DNA from: Euglena gracilis
Taxonomy: Eukaryota > Euglenida > Euglenophyceae > Euglenales
Length of the DNA: 64,000 bases
Assembly: GCA_039621445.1 (NCBI GenBank)
Contig: CP154955.1
Coordinates: 42,927,540-42,991,539 of the forward strand
Direction: 5' to 3'
Shown here: piece after piece, positions 32,888 to 43,891 of the stretch
Position numbering within the stretch: position 1 is the stretch's first letter
Layout of the letters: every line of letters begins with the position of its first letter
Made by a program: the position numbers and the translations under genes
The notes under the pieces: generated by a model
The model's database searches: none
What the model saw: the letters and a program-made list of their open reading frames with translations, nothing else
Told to the model about the DNA's origin: nothing

Positions 32888-33630
32888 TTAAACTGGGGTT
32901 TCTCCCCAGGAAATCGTCAATGGATTTACTCTGTATTTGTTTACCCCCAATATTTTCCTGAGAAAATCATACAAGGGAGGGGCAACCTTGGGGGTGGCAT
33001 TTTCTCCCCCCTGCAGTTGGTGAACATGCCCTTGTAGGGGGTAATTTTCAGGCAGGGGGTTCCTGGCACTTTCATCTTTATTAATTGGGGCCACCATGTG
33101 GCTGAATCCCAAAAGGGGGTGACCATCAAAACTTTGGTCTGGGGAAACATTCTCAATCGTGGGAGAACTTTCTGGATGATTGACCAAGGGGGGTTTGCAT
33201 AAAGTCCCCCCATGTTGTCCAGGGGGCATTGGAGGGCATCCACTGCCCTGGCCACCCAGTGGGGCCATCTGGCCACAAAATAGGGCAGTTTTTTTGTTGC
33301 CTGGTGAGGCAAATAAGTCTGTTTCCAAATTTACGAAATCTTTGAAATGTCTGACTCCCATCTGCTTATGGGGTCTGCCAAGCATTCTTGTGAAGGAACC
33401 CCGTTTACTTGTAGATTCAAACTGTTTTCTGTGCACCATTTGAAAAATGGCCTTAGAAGGCTTTTGAAAGGGTCCCTTTTGCCCCCCCCCCCTCTGTTAG
33501 GTAATAAAAGATTACCTGATATTCCACTGAAAGGGCCTCTGTTTCCCCATGTCTGCTGAGACGTTTCACTGTGCTGACGGCTGCACGTAATTCTTTTACG
33601 TTGATATGCAAAATGGAGTTTTCTCTCCAA
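32888..33630 (-). pseudogene. DIRS copy C RNase H end and extension
   Basis: Overlapping frames carry VPSQECLADPISRWESD, corresponding to VPTKEQLADSLTR of copy B. Next comes VNLETDLFASPGNKK, followed in another frame by GLYANPPWSIIQKVLPRL and KVLMVTPFWDSATWW, the DIRS-type pol C-terminal extension. Two frameshifts. Confidence 0.7.
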
Positions 33631-34719
33631 AAGTCCTGGACAATTTCTCCAGTGCTAATGTCCAGCCCCCCCAGGCATGGGTGCTGCTGTCTGAATGTAA
33701 CTCCCTTGTTGCATTTTGGGGGAAAGGTCTGCCCCCAAGTGTCTAGCAGATTTTTTATTTTCCTCAATTGGGCATTTATGTCCTTTGAAATGGCACGCTT
33801 TGAATCCCATGGGGCTGCAGATTTGTTGACCAAAAATTTTGTCAAGGAGTCTGTGAAAGCCCTTAACAACGGCAGGGCCATGAGGTTGCACCTGATTTGG
33901 CCCAAAATGGCAGCTAACTGCCTTTTCGACATGAAATCTTTTTGCACTATTTTTCCCAGCTCCTTTTTTATGGTTTTCACCTTTAGGGGGGGAATTTGCA
34001 ATTTTCCCTTTTGGAAATTTAACTGGAAGCCCAAATGGTTTACAACTTGTGTGGGTTCTAGGGTTGATTTTTTGACATTTATTTTGAACCCTGAAGCGAT
34101 TAGGTCTCTGACAACCTTGTTCAGATGTTTTTGCGAAGTATTTTTAGTGGGTGCAACCAATAAAATGTCGTCCAGGTAAAAAAAATTGCATTCCTTTTTT
34201 CTTCCAACGTTTTTTGAATGTCTTCATGACTGACATAAAAATTTGTGGCATCACATTTAGGCTAAAACAGCCTGCTTGGAACTCACAAGTTTGTCCCCCC
34301 ACCTGATGCCTTGGGGAAGGTTTTAAGGTTGGGTTCGCGGGAATATGAAAATATGCGTCTTTCAGGTCGATTTTGGCTTCCCATTGGCCTTTCTCAAAAA
34401 CTGGGAAAATGTTTTGAATGTGATCCAATTTGAAGGCTTTCACGGGGAATGTTTGGTTGACTTCCCTGCAGTCGCTCATGAATCTCCACTTCGTTTGCCC
34501 CGCTCTGGTTTTCAGATCAAGAACCAGGGAATTAAATGCTGGGTTCCTAAATCCTGAACCCTCTTTATGGGACCTGATTTTTCGTAATCCGACAGACTTT
34601 TTTCCTGCCTGGTTAAGGTCCAGGTTGGATCTGTTTTTGGGATGTGTGGATAATTTTGTGGGGTTGACCCAAGAGGGTTGAATGCCATCTTTCACAAGTT
34701 GGCAGTTGCTGAAAGGCAT
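33453..34719 (-). pseudogene. DIRS copy C reverse transcriptase and RNase H start
   Basis: Frame 34719-34144 carries WRFMSDCREVN, FKLDHIQNIFPVFEKG, WEAKIDLKDAYFHIP and CEFQAGCFSLNVMPQ. FYLDDILLVAPTK at about 34185-34147 is in the next frame, after a slip in a run of eight A on the plus strand. The following frame (34160-33453) contains SGFKINVKKSTLEP, HLGFQLNFQKGKLQIP and QLAAILGQIRCNLMALP of the RT thumb, then RNase H-like sequence with ENSILHINVKELRAAV. Catalytic aspartates are retained. Confidence 0.8.
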
Positions 34720-34862
34720 TTTTCTGCGACCATTTTAGCCTTTTTTGCAGTCTCTGGTGCAGGGGTGTGTCTCCCCATCTTTCCTCCGTGTCATTTATTT
34801 CCCCAATCAGTTGATTTTCTGGGGTTTGGTGCGGGGTGTTGGACATTGCACCCCTGGTGCCC

Positions 34863-35768
34863 CTAGGATGCTCTGCTAACAGGCTCTCTGATCCTCCACG
34901 TTTTCATTGTTGTTGTCATATGACATACCATAGGGGCCCCTTTTTGGGTCTCCCCCTTGTTTTGACTTGCCCCTGCCATGGGCATTGAAGAAGAAAAGTG
35001 AGGGGGGGTTGCCCCCTTGTCCTCCACTGCCCCTGTGGGGGCATCCTCCTGGGGCTGCCACAATTGATTTGTATAAGGTTTGCACCTTAGCTTCTGTGGG
35101 GCCATTTCTGAGCCACCCCTTTGGCCCTCATGGCCTTGTTGACGCATTTGGCCTCCCTCGCCTGATAAATTCTGGCTTCCATGGCCCTGTGTAAACTGAC
35201 CGCCATGGCCTTGCACTTGTTGGCCGCCATGGCCGTGCAAATGAAATTGAACAAAATCCTGGTCCACATGGCTCCATGGGGTTGTAGTTGACCTTGGTCT
35301 CCATCTCCACTGGAAATCTGGGGGGGCTGGTTGTTGTGTTAGAAAAAGTGGGGGAATTTGACTGACCTTTTACTCCCCTTCCTGTAGGGAGATGATTGTG
35401 GAATTGGCCTCCATGGCCACCACCTTGTCCTTGATTCTATCTTCCACACTTTTGCCTCTGGAATCCTTTGGGTTTCTTCTGTCTCGTCTGGCTTGACTTT
35501 GGGACCACAATGCCCAGGTGTTGCTGCCCGTATTGGGCTGGGTTCCTTCCTCGTTCTGATTTTTCTGACAACTGTGGTCCACAGTCCGTGGCCGCCACTG
35601 GGTGGGGGTTTTTTCTGGGAAATTTTTGAGATCTGGGGCCCCAGCAGCCCTTGCAGAATGCTCAATCGCACCCCCCCCCCCACGACGGGACGGCCACGGT
35701 TCGCCACGTTTTGTCCGCACCTCCAGGTTCTCCAGCTGCTGCGACGACTGCTGCTCCAGGTAGTTCAC
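34863..35768 (-). pseudogene. Gag-like ORFs of DIRS copy C
   Basis: The upstream frames (35768-35339) include GHGLWTTVVRKIRTRK, shared with copy B. The downstream frame (35267-34863) opens with GGQ repeats (HGHGGQQVQGHGGQFTQGHG), again as in copy B. Shared WTTVVRK and GGQ segments at matching positions in two diverged copies argue that this is a real coding region. Several frameshifts separate the parts. No zinc knuckle. Confidence 0.6.
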
Positions 35769-36011
35769 GTCGAGTGTTTGATTCCAATTTCTTCTCTACT
35801 GCATTGTTCATTGAAGTCAGTTTTGAAAATGATAATTGTCCTGTAAATTGAAACTCGTCAGGTTCCTGTCTTTCTGGATATGCTTATTCTGATGACTTCT
35901 CCTCCAGGTTTTTCTTCGTTCGAGACTCTGCTCCTTTCTTCTGGGTGTCGAAGGGCAATTTAAGAAACAGCCAACTCCTGCGAAAAAAAGGCACTGGGCA
36001 GGGTCTCCTAA

Positions 36012-36199
36012 GGTTGTATCTCACGCTTTGCACTCTCTCCCTGACCGCTGCTGCCCCTCTGTCTATCCATGGGGTTCCCCCATCTGTACAGAGCCTCCCA
36101 CTCCCCAGAACACTCAAATCCAGTAGGCTGTGCCACTGGTCGGTGGATTCGGCTCGCCCCACCACCGTTTGTCAAATTATGTGTGTGTTCAAAAAAAAA
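36012..36199 (+). mobile_element. 188-bp retroposed insertion with A-tail and 11-bp TSD
   Basis: GGGTCTCCTAA is directly repeated at both borders (36001-36011 and 36200-36210). The insert ends in nine A on the plus strand just before the right repeat. It splits a DIRS terminal repeat. About 55 bp of it (CCACTGGTCGGTGGATTCGG region) recur inverted at 40089-40143. Duplication plus 3' A-tail suggests a SINE or a 5'-truncated retrocopy. The reverse strand reads STDQWHSLLDL in both copies, so a protein origin is also possible. Confidence 0.65.
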
Positions 36200-36204
36200 G
36201 GGTC

Positions 36205-36850
36205 TCCTAACCCAACGCAGCAAAAAGTCCACACAACATCGCCGGCGAGCAAGGCATGGCCTCGCAAGGGTAAAGTGCGGAGCCCGAGGTGTCCTGGGAT
36301 TTCCGGAAGGCTGCTTTTGGTTAAACATAATGCCACAAACTTTCAGACACCCAAGGCAGGAGTCTGCCATGCCTTCCTCGCCGGCGGTTTGTTCTTTGAT
36401 TCTGACGCGCTGGGCTAGGTTTCCCCGCTCAGTGCCTTTTTTGAAGGGGCTGGCTGATTTCTAAATTGTCCTTCGACAGCCAGAAGAAAGGAACTGAGTC
36501 CCAAACGAAGAAGAACCAAGAGGAGAACTCAATATCACAAGGTAACCTAAATCGAAACGAACCAGACGTAACTTTCATACTCCCCCGTGAAAAACCGACA
36601 AGGGAGGAAGGGACACTGAGGGCGGAGAAAAAGGACATCACGGGACAATGTCTTTCTCGTCGGCACCGCTGTGTGATTTTTCGCTGCGGTGGGTTAGGAG
36701 TCCCTGCTTAGTGCCGCCGCGCCGGGGACACCTCGGGCTCCGCAATTTTGCCATTGTGGGGCCATGCCTTGCTCGCCGGCGGTTTGTTGTGACTGTTTTG
36801 GAGCGCTGGGTTAGGAGTCCCTGCTTAGTGCCTTTTTTCGCCGGAGTGGG
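36205..36850. repeat. Cluster of loose DIRS terminal repeats
   Basis: At least four pieces related to 26813-26990 lie here: one inverted (36205-36300), and three direct (about 36363-36440, 36583-36715, 36735-36850). All share GCCATGCCTT- or CTCGCCGG-like strings and TTAGGAGTCCCTGCTTAGTGCC. The inverted one belongs to the start of copy C; the direct ones lead into fragment D. Such stacking suggests repeated insertion or recombination of DIRS ends at one place. Confidence 0.7.
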
Positions 36851-36889
36851 CTGCTTCCTAAATTTCACTTCGACACCCAAAAGAAAGGA

Positions 36890-37560
36890 ACAGAATCCAC
36901 GAACGAAGATGAACCGAGAGAAGAAGTCAATATCAAACGAATATCTAGAAGGGCACGAACCAGACGAACATCAACTTACAATTTGCAATTTCAATGTGTC
37001 TTCAATGGGCAATGCTGTGGAGAAGAAAATGGAATTATCCAGTCGACGTGAACTACCAGGAGCAGCGGTCACCGCAGCAGCTGGAGAACCAGCAGGTGCG
37101 GACGAAACACGGCGAACCTTGACCTCCCCTGCCTCCATGTCTCTCAATCAAAAGTTTTTCAACAAAAAACCACACCCAGTGACGGCCACGGACAGGGGAA
37201 AACAGTGGTAAAAAAAGGCCCGAAGGAACAAGGAACCCCGGGTGCCAATACGGGCAGAAAAACCTGGGCGTTGGGGCCCGAACACAAAGCAAGATGGGAC
37301 AAATAAACCCGGAAGATGTCAAAGACTTTGGGAAGATGGAATCAAACCCATTCTACCAGAAGGAGGGCCCAGTCCCCCACAAGGGGCAACAATAACCCTA
37401 CCCCGGGGGGGGGGACACCCACCAACGTCCCCTGCAATTCAAAGCCTCAGAATGGCCAGATGCAATGTGGGCCAAGGGGGACGACATCGAACAGGCCTTG
37501 GAGGCCAGACGTTGGTCCGTCGGCATGAGTCTCGGCGAAAAGAGGAGGGTGAAGGAGAGA
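36890..37560 (+). pseudogene. DIRS fragment D: leader and Gag-like start
   Basis: The leader string AGAAAGGAACAGAATCCACG matches the copy C leader. The frame from 36909 starts MNREKKSISNEYLEGHEPD. Further on GHGQGKTVVKKGPKEQG corresponds to GHGxWTTVVRK of copies B and C, and KTWALGPEHKARWDK matches the copy C segment NTWALWSQSQARRD. RT and later genes are absent, so only the 5' part survives. Confidence 0.6.
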
Positions 37561-37778
37561 GTGAAGAGATGGTGAAGGAACACCTCCGGGGCGTGGACGT
37601 GGAGGCCGTGGCAGTGGACAGGTGGTCGGACCACCAACGTTGTGAGTCCCTGGGGCCAGATATTATTTCTCCCTGTCTATCACTGCCCCCCCCCCCCCTC
37701 AACCCGCAGGGAGGTCCGGACCCAGACATGTCGAACCCCGTCCCCCAAACATTTTTGCTGTGACGTAACAAAAATACA

Positions 37779-37946
37779 GTTTCCCGGGTGGCACCATTCA
37801 CCACAGGGGCCGTGGAACAGGTCTGGAGTTTGATGGGTCGGCATACTGTCAGCCGGGAACGGCTGACACATGCAAACTTGGTGGAAGAGGTGTACGTTAC
37901 CATGAATGGCTGCCTGCTAGACGATGCCACGTCGGACGATGCCTAA
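37779..37946 (+). pseudogene. hAT transposase C-terminal dimerisation fragment
   Basis: After AAAATACAG (acceptor-like) a 55-codon frame reads VSRVAPFTTGAVEQVWSLM, GRHTVSRERLTHANLVEEV and YVTMNG, then a TAA. The pattern A-V-E-x-V-(W/F)-S-x-x-G-R-x-x-x-x-x-R-x-R-L-x-x-x-x-L is the conserved C-terminal hAT dimerisation region. Upstream catalytic parts are not visible; a GTGAGT donor at 37640 could end a preceding exon. It may be the last exon of a degraded autonomous element related to the hAT-like MITEs in this window. Confidence 0.55.
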
Positions 37947-40080
37947 TTGGTGCACTCTGAGTGAGCTGCCATAGTCTTTGGTATCTTTAGTTGCACGCTC
38001 GGTCCCCGCCTTGAAAAAAATGTCGTATTTTTTTGCACGATTGGAGTGACTTGAGGCATTCAGATTGCCGTGGGGGCGTGGGGAGTTGGCAAAGGTGTGG
38101 CGGTTGTTGCGGCGGTTTCTTTTAGAATTGTCCTTTGTGGAAATAGGAAGCATCCAAAAGTTGGATCTAGGCAGTCAATTTCGTGTCCCGCGACCCTCCC
38201 GCTTGAGACAAGGTGTCTGCCCTTCTAGATTTTTTTGAATTAAGACCAAATTTTTGATGGGAAGCCGGGGAGAACCCACATTCAGGGGGGGAGGGCATCA
38301 GAGAGGTGGTGAAACGCCTTTTTTGCGTTCTCTTTTATACTGGCTTGAAGTGCTTGTTTTTGCCGGCAAGTTACGGGCTTTTTTTTCTTCATTACATTTG
38401 TATTTTTCCTCCTCTTTCATCAAAAATGTGCAGAAAAAAATTTGGGGTACCTGAAAACTTCCACCTTTCCCTTCAAGCTTTTTGAGTACATTTGTTACAG
38501 GGGTGGGTCCCCCTGAGGTGGAAAATTTTGCAAAGAACCAAAATTGTGTATCAGCATTTCTTTCGTCATCCGCACATCCCACTGTGCCTTTCGTCGCAGG
38601 TTTGTCGTTTTTCCTACCTACCAGGATTGCTCGCAACCCACGCTTTTTCTCTTCAGCTTTTGTTTGCTTGAAGTGGTGCCGTCAGGTACGCATTTTTTTG
38701 GACAAAGTTTTGCCGAACAAGTTCCATTCGTTTTCTGGAGTCAACAATCTGTTTGAAACACAGGTTTGGTGGAAGTTTGGTGACCCTGGGGGGCGGCCTG
38801 AGGTGTGTGGTTTCCGTTTTTGACCTCAACGTGCAGCAGTACAAAACTTTTTCTCCTTGTGGGGGCTTCTTCCCTCCGATCCAAGGACAGGAAATGCTGG
38901 GGAGGAAAAAATCTCTTCGCTGTTGTTCTTGGATTCCTCTCGAGGGGTGTAGGGGTTGCCCCTCCTGAGGTCCGTCAGAAGGGTGGCGCAACCTGCGTAG
39001 GATCGTTTAAATTTGAGCCCATCGGGCCCACCTGGTGAGGATTCTCCCTTTGGTGGTAAAGTGGGGTAGGGGTGCGTGTTGTCGAAGATGGGGATTTTGA
39101 ATAACGGGAAAATGACATACTTTTGCCTCAACAAAGGAACTTGAATACTTGGTCAATGAGACTTGAAATTTTATTGTACTTTATTGTTTGCTGGATTTGT
39201 CTTTGGATGCACAATTGAATGCAAATGTCAATATAAGAAACAGAGAGAACAGAGTAGACAGAGCCATGCGCAGAAAATGTGCAACTGGGGGGGGCTACAG
39301 CTGTGGGGCTTCTTGGTATACGTTGCGCAATTATTACGAATTCCGCAATCCTGGCGCCCACCAAGGGGGTGCGCTTGCTTGCGCAAAGCCCGTTATGGCT
39401 TGCGCATCCCCTTGGGGGTTGCCTGTTGGCTGCCTCAACCTTCCCCCTCATTTACCTTCCCTTGCCTTGGTCAAAATGGGCTGTGGGGCCCTTTGGGGGC
39501 CAGTGGTGCCTCAAAAGGCCCTTGGTGGCCTTGGAGCCCCCTCGCGGCCCTTCGTGGCCCCTTTGGGACCCCTTGGGGCCCCTGCTTGGGGCAGGCATCC
39601 TCGGACCGCGCACAGGGGGGAAAAGTAGGGAGGGAGGAAGCATTCTTGTTTTTTTTAAAAAAGGGCGACAGTGAAACCTTTGGATGCAACACCCGCATTC
39701 CGGTCCTTGATGCCACTGCCGGCTCCCTCTACAGCGACAGTTACGCTTTCTGAAAACTGTGAAAATTTATGCAAGAGTTTGCCTCATCAAATCTACGTTT
39801 TTTTTTTGTGTGTTTGATTACTGAAAATTGCGCCTTGAGAATTAGACGACCATCCCTAGCACCCCCCCCTTTTTCGGTTATAGTCCAAAATTAATCGACC
39901 AGACTTTTTGCTAGATTTCATGCGTTTTTGGGGGGTCTAATCAACGAGTTAAGTGGGTTTTGGGTCTTAAGGGGGGTTTTTTCCACGCGACCCCACTGCA
40001 ACCCCCCCCCCCCCGCGTCCCCTCTGCGACCCCACTCTGAAACCGATTCGGATTCCAAAAAGAACAAAAAATTCATCATA
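37947..40080. other. Unassigned
   Basis: No gene can be supported. Frames at 38298-38991 (minus) and 39163-39753 (plus) are long but show no motif. 39480-39600 contains loose GGCCCCTTTGGG-type repeats. A long C-run lies at 40000-40014. Confidence 0.4.
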
Positions 40081-40086
40081 ATCAAG

Positions 40087-40266
40087 TAACGGTGGTGCGG
40101 CGAACCGACTCCACCGACCAGTGGCACAGCCTGCTGGATTTGAAGGTTCGGGGAAGTCAGGCTACATTCAGAAGTGACATTCTGAGGTACAGGAGGAGGG
40201 CAGGGAAGAGTGGTGAGCTTAGTGAATGGTGCAGAAGGGTTGTAGGTATAGCGGGACAGAACTGAC
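40087..40266 (+). other. Partner of the 36-kb retroposed insertion, possible C-terminal frame
   Basis: The frame reads VVRRTDSTDQWHSLLDLKV and RYRRRAGKSGELSEWCRRV, then a TGA after about 58 codons. The first 55 bp match 36117-36170 in inverse orientation. The two copies differ beyond that, but both continue open, so this is either a shared protein end or a short repeat. Family unknown. Confidence 0.35.
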
Positions 40267-40269
40267 AGG

Positions 40270-41284
40270 CTCGCTACGGATGGGTTGGGGAAAGGACAGG
40301 TCTGGGGTAATGCTTCTTGTCAGGTCTGAAGTAATGGTTCTTGTCGGTGAGATTTATGCATGTGGCGTTGCTCCTTGCGCAGTTTGGTGATTTGGCTTTT
40401 TTTTTCCTGCTATGATCGTTGATCAGCCTGTTGCTTTTAAATTTTATGTGTAGGGCTGGTGTGTGATGTCTTCCGCTCTTGTGTGTTTTTTGCTGCGTCT
40501 GCCTTCCCAGGCCATTCACAATACTTAGGAATTTATAAAATTTATCACAGAAGTCACACTAATTAGGAATCGGCTACTCAATTATGAATCAAAAATACGA
40601 GAAATTTGTCCAAATTTGTCAAACGGACCTATTTTTGGACCCAAATGGCAGGCAACTTTGTAATTTGGATCTAAAAAAGGAGGAAAGAATGACGTCACAC
40701 GAGTCACACGTGACCCGTTCCCCCCCCCCCCAGCGAAACCCCGTGACCCCCCCGCGACCCCCCCCCCCGACCCCAACAGCCCAACACTTTCAAATCGAAA
40801 ATACTTTTAATCTTTGGTGCATGTGAAGTCCCTGTGTGCAAGACGTTGCCCATTCCAGCGGAAGCTTGGTTGAGGGGAAGTGGTCATCTGTGTTAGATCA
40901 AGGCTGGAGTAGGGTCTTTTTGGGGGTACCATTCCTACATAATCCCACGGCGGGTGCACAGCTTCACCCAGATCGTGCTCCGGGCCCAGGGTATCGTCAC
41001 TTTTGGCCCCGGCTACAAGAGGAACCTCCTTGTGACTTCCTGTGCCGCCACAGGTCCGGGTGGTTTATACTGTTGTTGGTGTACACTGTGTGGAACAGCA
41101 CTTGTTGGTGGTTAGTGGTAAGAAGAAATTGGGCCAACCCCACTCTCTATATATTATGCGGCGGGGGGGGGGTGTTGGGTACTTGCCAGGCGTGGCGTGT
41201 TTGTATCTGATGTGTGTGGACTTGGAAGAAAATGAGAAAAACCCACTTTCCATATATACTGCTGGGGCGGCGGTATGTTGGGTG
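40270..41284. other. Unassigned; diverged ~115-bp tandem duplication
   Basis: Between about 41134 and 41330 a segment beginning CCCACTCTCTATATA is repeated as CCCACTTTCCATATATA. In both cases ATGTTGGGT- or GTGTTGGGT-like text and GGCGTGTTTGT-like text follow. It lies just beyond the 3' end of the minus-strand non-LTR element. No gene recognised. Confidence 0.45.
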
Positions 41285-42433
41285 TTAGCCTTTGGTGGTG
41301 TGTTTGTGTCTGTTGCGTGTCTTCTGGTGTGTTCGGTGACTGGGGGCTTGGCTCTGCTGCTCCACCGTGTTGGATTGCACGTTTCGTTGGCTTTGAGTGG
41401 AGAGCGGGGGCACTTGCTGTGTTTGCATGGTGTTTAGCTCTTTGCGAGCTTTTTTCTGGGGCTGGCTACTATTTGAGATATACTCATTCGCTCTTTTCCT
41501 GGCTAACGCCTCCGGATTTGCTTCGTCTTCTCGTACGTGGTTTCCTGCTGCGTCCGCGGTGAGTGTCCACCACTCTCGTTTGGGTTTTCTGGTTTCGTTA
41601 AATCCTGCATCCATCACTGCAGCCTGTTGTGTTTGCGTGATTCGTGCTGACACGAACGTGAGTTCTGCCCTGGCGTTGTTCTGATGCATACCCACTTCTT
41701 CGTGGGGGGTGTCTTTGGTGATGTCTTGCAGGATTCGCCGAATGAGGTCAGTTCCCTTGCCTGTCCATCCACCCCATGGTTGTGTTACTTCCGGGAACAG
41801 CTTCCAGCCAACCTTTAAGCATCGTTGTTCATATTTGCTGCTTTTTTTGTCTTCAGCTTGCTTGAGGATTGCCTTGGCTTCTTCAGGCGTCGTTACGGTT
41901 TCACTGAGACGCAGGGGATGAACGCATGTCAAGTTCACAGCAACTTTTTGTCCTTGCCAACGATGAATCAGGACATCAGCTGGTCTGGTGTTATCTGGGA
42001 GTGCTTGTTCCCTTTTGTGTTGTTTGTCCGCCCCTTCGCAGCAGTTCCAATAGATTCTCTTAGAGGTCACTGTGCTTTTGGGCGAGCCTGTTATACGTTA
42101 ATGAGACTAGATGGTCACCCCATATGTCCAGGGGTTACCACACATGCGGCAGGGGCAACCGGAGTGTTCTTGCGGCAGCAGGGGCAGGCCAAGGTACCAC
42201 TTTCCCAGGAGGTGAAACTCTGCGTGGCCAAGTAGGTATGAGTGAGCGGCCAGTGGTGAGATTCCGAGCCAGGACAGCGCCTCCTTGTCAAGGAGACGCC
42301 TGCGGATGAGGTTCCTGGAGGTTCCCGTTCTTTTCCATTCTTTAGCTTCCGTGGATGCAAATGAGTTGCCTATTTTTTTGCAATTAGTATCTTGCGGTTC
42401 TGCTTGATCCAGGTTGTCAGTGCTTTTTTCCAA
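41285..42433 (-). pseudogene. Cys-rich segment and restriction-like endonuclease of the non-LTR element
   Basis: CPCCRKN (about 42180) is the start of a zinc-binding motif between RT and endonuclease. The 261-codon frame 42070-41285 contains RPADVLIHRWQGQKVAVNLT and HPLRLSETV, then KYEQRCLKVGWKLFPEV and GGWTGKGTDLIRR. RPADV, a [D/N]LT strand, K-x-x-x-Y-x-x-x-C and GGW are the landmarks of the C-terminal endonuclease that nicks the target. The Asp usual in the DxT strand is Asn here. The C-terminal 90 residues are Gln/Ser-rich and unfamiliar. Confidence 0.7.
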
Positions 42434-43121
42434 ATTTGCGAAGCGTAGCTGCCCCCATTCTTATTTTATTTTCAGGAAGGCTTATTTGGTTCCTTGAGTG
42501 ACACGAGCTTGAATTTGTGGTTGGTCGAAGGGTCATTTCTGATGGTGACCATGTATTCTTTAACTGCTGCCGGTCGCATTGGAGCCCACTGTTTTGTGGG
42601 TCCCCTGTATCCAAACCCACCCTCGCTCGTTGGATGGAACAGTTGTGTTTTTGCCTCATCAGTGAGTTCTGCGTTCAAAGTATTTTCAATGGCGGTGATT
42701 AAGATGCCCTTTGTGTTATCCAATTGGTCTCCCATGCCAGATGTATCTGTTGCTCACAGTACGTAATCCACATTGGAGGTGGTGAGGCACGTGGTGAAGA
42801 GAAGATGTTGCACATGTTAGGCCTTGCTAGCGGTGACGGTTTGTGCTTGTTGTTGGATCTCTTATTTTTTGTCTTCCACCAGTCTTTGGCAAATTTGCTT
42901 GGCTGGTTTTGTGCCCTGGGATTGTGTAGTGGGATTCCCAAGAGTGACTTGCCTGAGCAGATCGCCGTATGGGAGACGCTTGAAGTTTTTCAGGATTGAT
43001 TGACAATTTGAGGCAAATAGCTTGTTCGCCCCGGGCCTCCACACCTCGCATTTGGACTTGTTGACTTCAAGACCGATCTCTTTGAATTGTCCCTTTTTTT
43101 TAAAAGTCTGCTTCGACTTTG

Positions 43122-43891
43122 TCAGTCCTTACGATCATCGTCTTCGTACCACCTGTTCAGAAATACTCCTCGGACTGAAGAGAGAATGGGGTGTATGGCG
43201 AGGGCAAACAGGAGTGTCCCAAAATTGCATCCCTGTTGCACCCCCCTCTGGCTGGCAATCTCACTGTCGTTTGCATTGAGGTGCCACTCTTCTCCATAAA
43301 TGTTCTGGACCCCTGGCAGCAAATGAGGTGCTTGTTTCGCGACTTCGACAGGCATTCTTTATCTTGAGACGCTGTTGAAAGCGTTGGCGAGGTCGGTTTT
43401 GATAAGGCACCAGTCCGTCTCCTGTTGGTTCTCACTAAGTGCATTCAACGTCTCCTGTGCCAGCATTACTGTTTGATCAGCACCTTTTGGTGTGCCCACC
43501 GCAACCTGCATTGCGCGAAGTCGGTCCATCATTTGCTTTGTTTCCTTCAGTTTGATGGCGGTTCTGCCTTTCAGTCTCCTGAGGATTTTCTCAACTACAA
43601 TTGGTCCTGTGTTCTTTTTCGTAGGCTGGGGCGTAACTTCTTCCTTCGCATCCTCGTCGGAATCCTGGTTGAGCTGGCGAAATTATTTTCCTTTTTTTAG
43701 GCAACTAGTCTTGCTGATCCAAGTAGGTTGGCTACGTTTTCCGGCAGCTGCCCAGTGAGGGCGGATGTTGTCAGCTGATCGATCGCATGCAGGCGGCCAT
43801 TTTTGATGCCTTGTTGTTTCACCAGAAGCATGTCTTGCAGGTGTATGGCTTTCAAATCTGAGGTTTCTGGGTAAGCCGTCTTGTGGAACAT
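43122..43891 (-). pseudogene. Non-LTR reverse transcriptase region
   Basis: ALTGQLPENVANLLGSARLV is the usual entry to LINE-type RTs. Frames further on contain ENQQETDWCLIKTDLANAFN with the first catalytic Asp, EIASQRGVQQGCNFGTLLFA, and a damaged YEDDD box where YxDD is expected. At least three frame changes and several stops separate them. Confidence 0.65.

Larger units (their letters stand above)
32363..35960 (-). mobile_element. DIRS-like retrotransposon, copy C, truncated
   Basis: This minus-strand copy lies tail to tail with copy B. In reading order it has a leader (about 35960-35770, with CTTCGACACCCAGAAGAAAGG as in fragment D), Gag-like ORFs, RT, RNase H with extension and the first part of a YR. 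The C-terminal catalytic half of the YR and a right terminal repeat are not visible, so the element breaks at about 32363. Its sequence is well diverged from copy B, showing two subfamilies. Confidence 0.8.

Noticed and set aside
39163-39753. 196-codon plus-strand frame
   Set aside because: Trp/Gly/Pro-rich over loose GGCCCCTTTGG repeats, with competing frames on both strands.
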